Assembly: GCA_046728935.1 (NCBI GenBank)
Contig: JBKPFS010000139.1
Location: 1 to 5,791, forward strand
From: DATAFO01 sp046728935
GTDB taxonomy: Bacteria > Actinomycetota > Thermoleophilia > Solirubrobacterales > 70-9
Length of the DNA: 5,791 nt
Direction: 5' to 3'
Position numbers and translations under genes: made by a program. Positions 4,699 through 5,791 of this stretch are shown here, piece after piece; positions within the stretch are counted from its first letter, which is position 1; the number at the start of each line of letters is the position of its first letter. The notes under the pieces are model-generated. The model saw only the letters and a program-made list of their open reading frames with translations, had not been told where the DNA came from and did no database searches.

Positions 4699-5791
4699 CT
4701 ACGCCGGCGCGGGCTCGGCGGCAGGCGCCTTCGCGAAGGTCAGCTCGCCGTCGGCCGCGTCCACGCGCACCGTGTCACCCTCGGCGAAGTCGCCTTCCAG
4801 GAGCCGGAGGGCGAGCGGGTTCTCGACCAGGCGCTGGAGGGCCCGCTTGAGCGGACGCGCGCCGTAGGTCGGATCCCAGCCGGCCTCGGCCAGGTGCTCC
4901 TTGGCGGCATCGGTGAGCTCGAGCCCCAGGCCACGCTCGGCGAGCCGCGCCCGCAGGCGCTCCAGCTGGAGGTCGACGATCTCCCCCAGCTGCTCGCGGG
5001 TGAGGGCCTCGAACTCGACGATCTCGTCGATTCGGTTCAGGAACTCCGGGCGGAAGAATTCCCGCATCGCCTCGGCCGAGCGGAGGTTCGACGTCATGAT
5101 CACGACCGTGTTGCGGAAGTCGACCGTGCGGCCGTGGCCGTCGGTGAGGCGGCCGTCGTCGAGGATCTGGAGGAGGACGTCGAAGACCTCGGCGTGCGCC
5201 TTCTCGATCTCGTCGAGGAGGACGACGGAGTACGGGCGTCGCCGGACGGCCTCCGTCAGCTGGCCGCCCTCCTCGTAGCCGACGTAGCCGGGCGGAGCGC
5301 CGACCAGACGCGCGACCGTATGGCGCTCCTGGTACTCGGACATGTCGAGCCGGACGAGCGCCCGCTCGTCGTCGAACATGAACTCGGCGAGGGCGCGGGC
5401 GAGCTCGGTCTTCCCCACGCCCGTCGGCCCCAGGAAGACGAAGGAGCCGATGGGGCGGTTCGGATCCTGCAGGCCCGTACGCGCGCGCCGGAGCGCGTTG
5501 GCGACGGCCTCGACCGCCTCGTCCTGGCCGACCACGCGCCGGTGGAGCCGCTCCTCCAAGTGGATGAGCTTCTCGGTCTCGCCCTCGAGCAAACGGGTGA
5601 CGGGGATGCCGGTCCAGCGCGCCACGACCTCAGCGACGTCGTCCTCGTCGACCTCCTCCTTCACCATCGGCTCGAACTCCTGCTCCTCGCGCTCGGCGAG
5701 CTCGGCCTCGAGCGCGGGCAGCTCGCCGTAGCGGATCTCCGCGACACGCTGCAGGTCGCCCGCGCGCTCGGCGCGCTCCGCCTCCATGCGC
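4699..5791 (-). CDS. clpB: ATP-dependent disaggregase ClpB, C-terminal part (partial)
   Basis: The Hsp100 chaperone that threads aggregated proteins through a hexameric ring, working with DnaK. The gene enters from the right edge; about 364 codons are present and the N-domain, first ATPase and most of the coiled-coil middle domain lie outside. Numbering from the Met at 5787: the end of the middle domain (EIRYGELPALEAEL, which marks ClpB and not ClpC), the WTGIPVTRL linker (58-66), VVGQDEAV, Walker A GPTGVGKT (120-127), pore loop GYVGYEEGG (167-175), Walker B VVLLDE (188-193), sensor 1 TSN (232-234), arginine finger in FRPEFLNRID (Arg252) and sensor 2 GAR (309-311). All second-ATPase elements are intact. 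Only ten residues separate TSN from FRPEF, against nearly thirty in E. coli ClpB. The Ala/Pro tail ends at TAG 4701-4699. Confidence 0.97.
   Translation of the reverse strand, partial: RMEAERAERAGDLQRVAEIRYGELPALEAELAEREEQEFEPMVKEEVDEDDVAEVVARWTGIPVTRLLEGETEKLIHLEERLHRRVVGQDEAVEAVANALRRARTGLQDPNRPIGSFVFLGPTGVGKTELARALAEFMFDDERALVRLDMSEYQERHTVARLVGAPPGYVGYEEGGQLTEAVRRRPYSVVLLDEIEKAHAEVFDVLLQILDDGRLTDGHGRTVDFRNTVVIMTSNLRSAEAMREFFRPEFLNRIDEIVEFEALTREQLGEIVDLQLERLRARLAERGLGLELTDAAKEHLAEAGWDPTYGARPLKRALQRLVENPLALRLLEGDFAEGDTVRVDAADGELTFAKAPAAEPAPA

Noticed and set aside
4551..4867. Two short overlapping plus-strand frames across the palindromic element and the clpB end
   Set aside because: Both run into the antisense of clpB and have Arg/Ser/Pro-rich translations. 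The region is better explained as a non-coding repeat.

Overview
This 5.8 kb window is high-GC chromosomal DNA that reads like an actinobacterium, most likely of the Thermoleophilia (Gaiellales/Solirubrobacterales) type. The reasons are almost exclusive G/C third codon positions, many GTG starts, TAnnnT -10 boxes placed 6-7 bases before several start codons (the leaderless layout common in Actinobacteria), and a ClpB with a shortened loop after sensor 1. The taxonomic call is inference. I see no rRNA, tRNA, CRISPR array, transposase or phage gene.

Layout. At the left edge a gene of unknown function leaves leftward (70 to the edge), back to back with a rightward pair: a PfkB-family sugar/nucleoside kinase (95-895) and pseudouridine-5'-phosphate glycosidase PsuG (895-1800), overlapping by one base. 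Together these two can convert pseudouridine to uracil and ribose 5-phosphate. Next comes a short lipoprotein (1835-2173) whose end looks like the haem-binding C-terminus of cytochrome P460. A leftward three-gene unit occupies 3391-2186: a six-helix membrane protein, a GYD-domain protein and a 73-residue hypothetical protein. The last two lie in one frame and are separated only by an amber stop. A 23-codon rightward ORF (3417-3488), possibly the joined two ends of a deleted acetyltransferase gene, meets a leftward LysE-type exporter (4111-3485) tail to tail. A small cupin protein (4147-4521) runs rightward from LysE's other side. The right edge holds the 3' part of clpB on the minus strand (from the edge to 4699).

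The most unusual non-coding structure is at 4550-4677, between the convergent cupin and clpB ends: a 128-bp element whose two ends are inverted copies of each other and each also a small palindrome (CTTGTG-N9-CACAAG). Two divergent gene junctions (78-87 and 3401-3410) share one architecture, two opposed TAnnnT boxes overlapping on a common TA (AnnnTAnnnT), which suggests bidirectional promoters. Apart from the kinase-PsuG pair and the small leftward operon, the genes look like independent housekeeping or accessory units. I did not find a convincing multi-gene novel defence or mobile system here.
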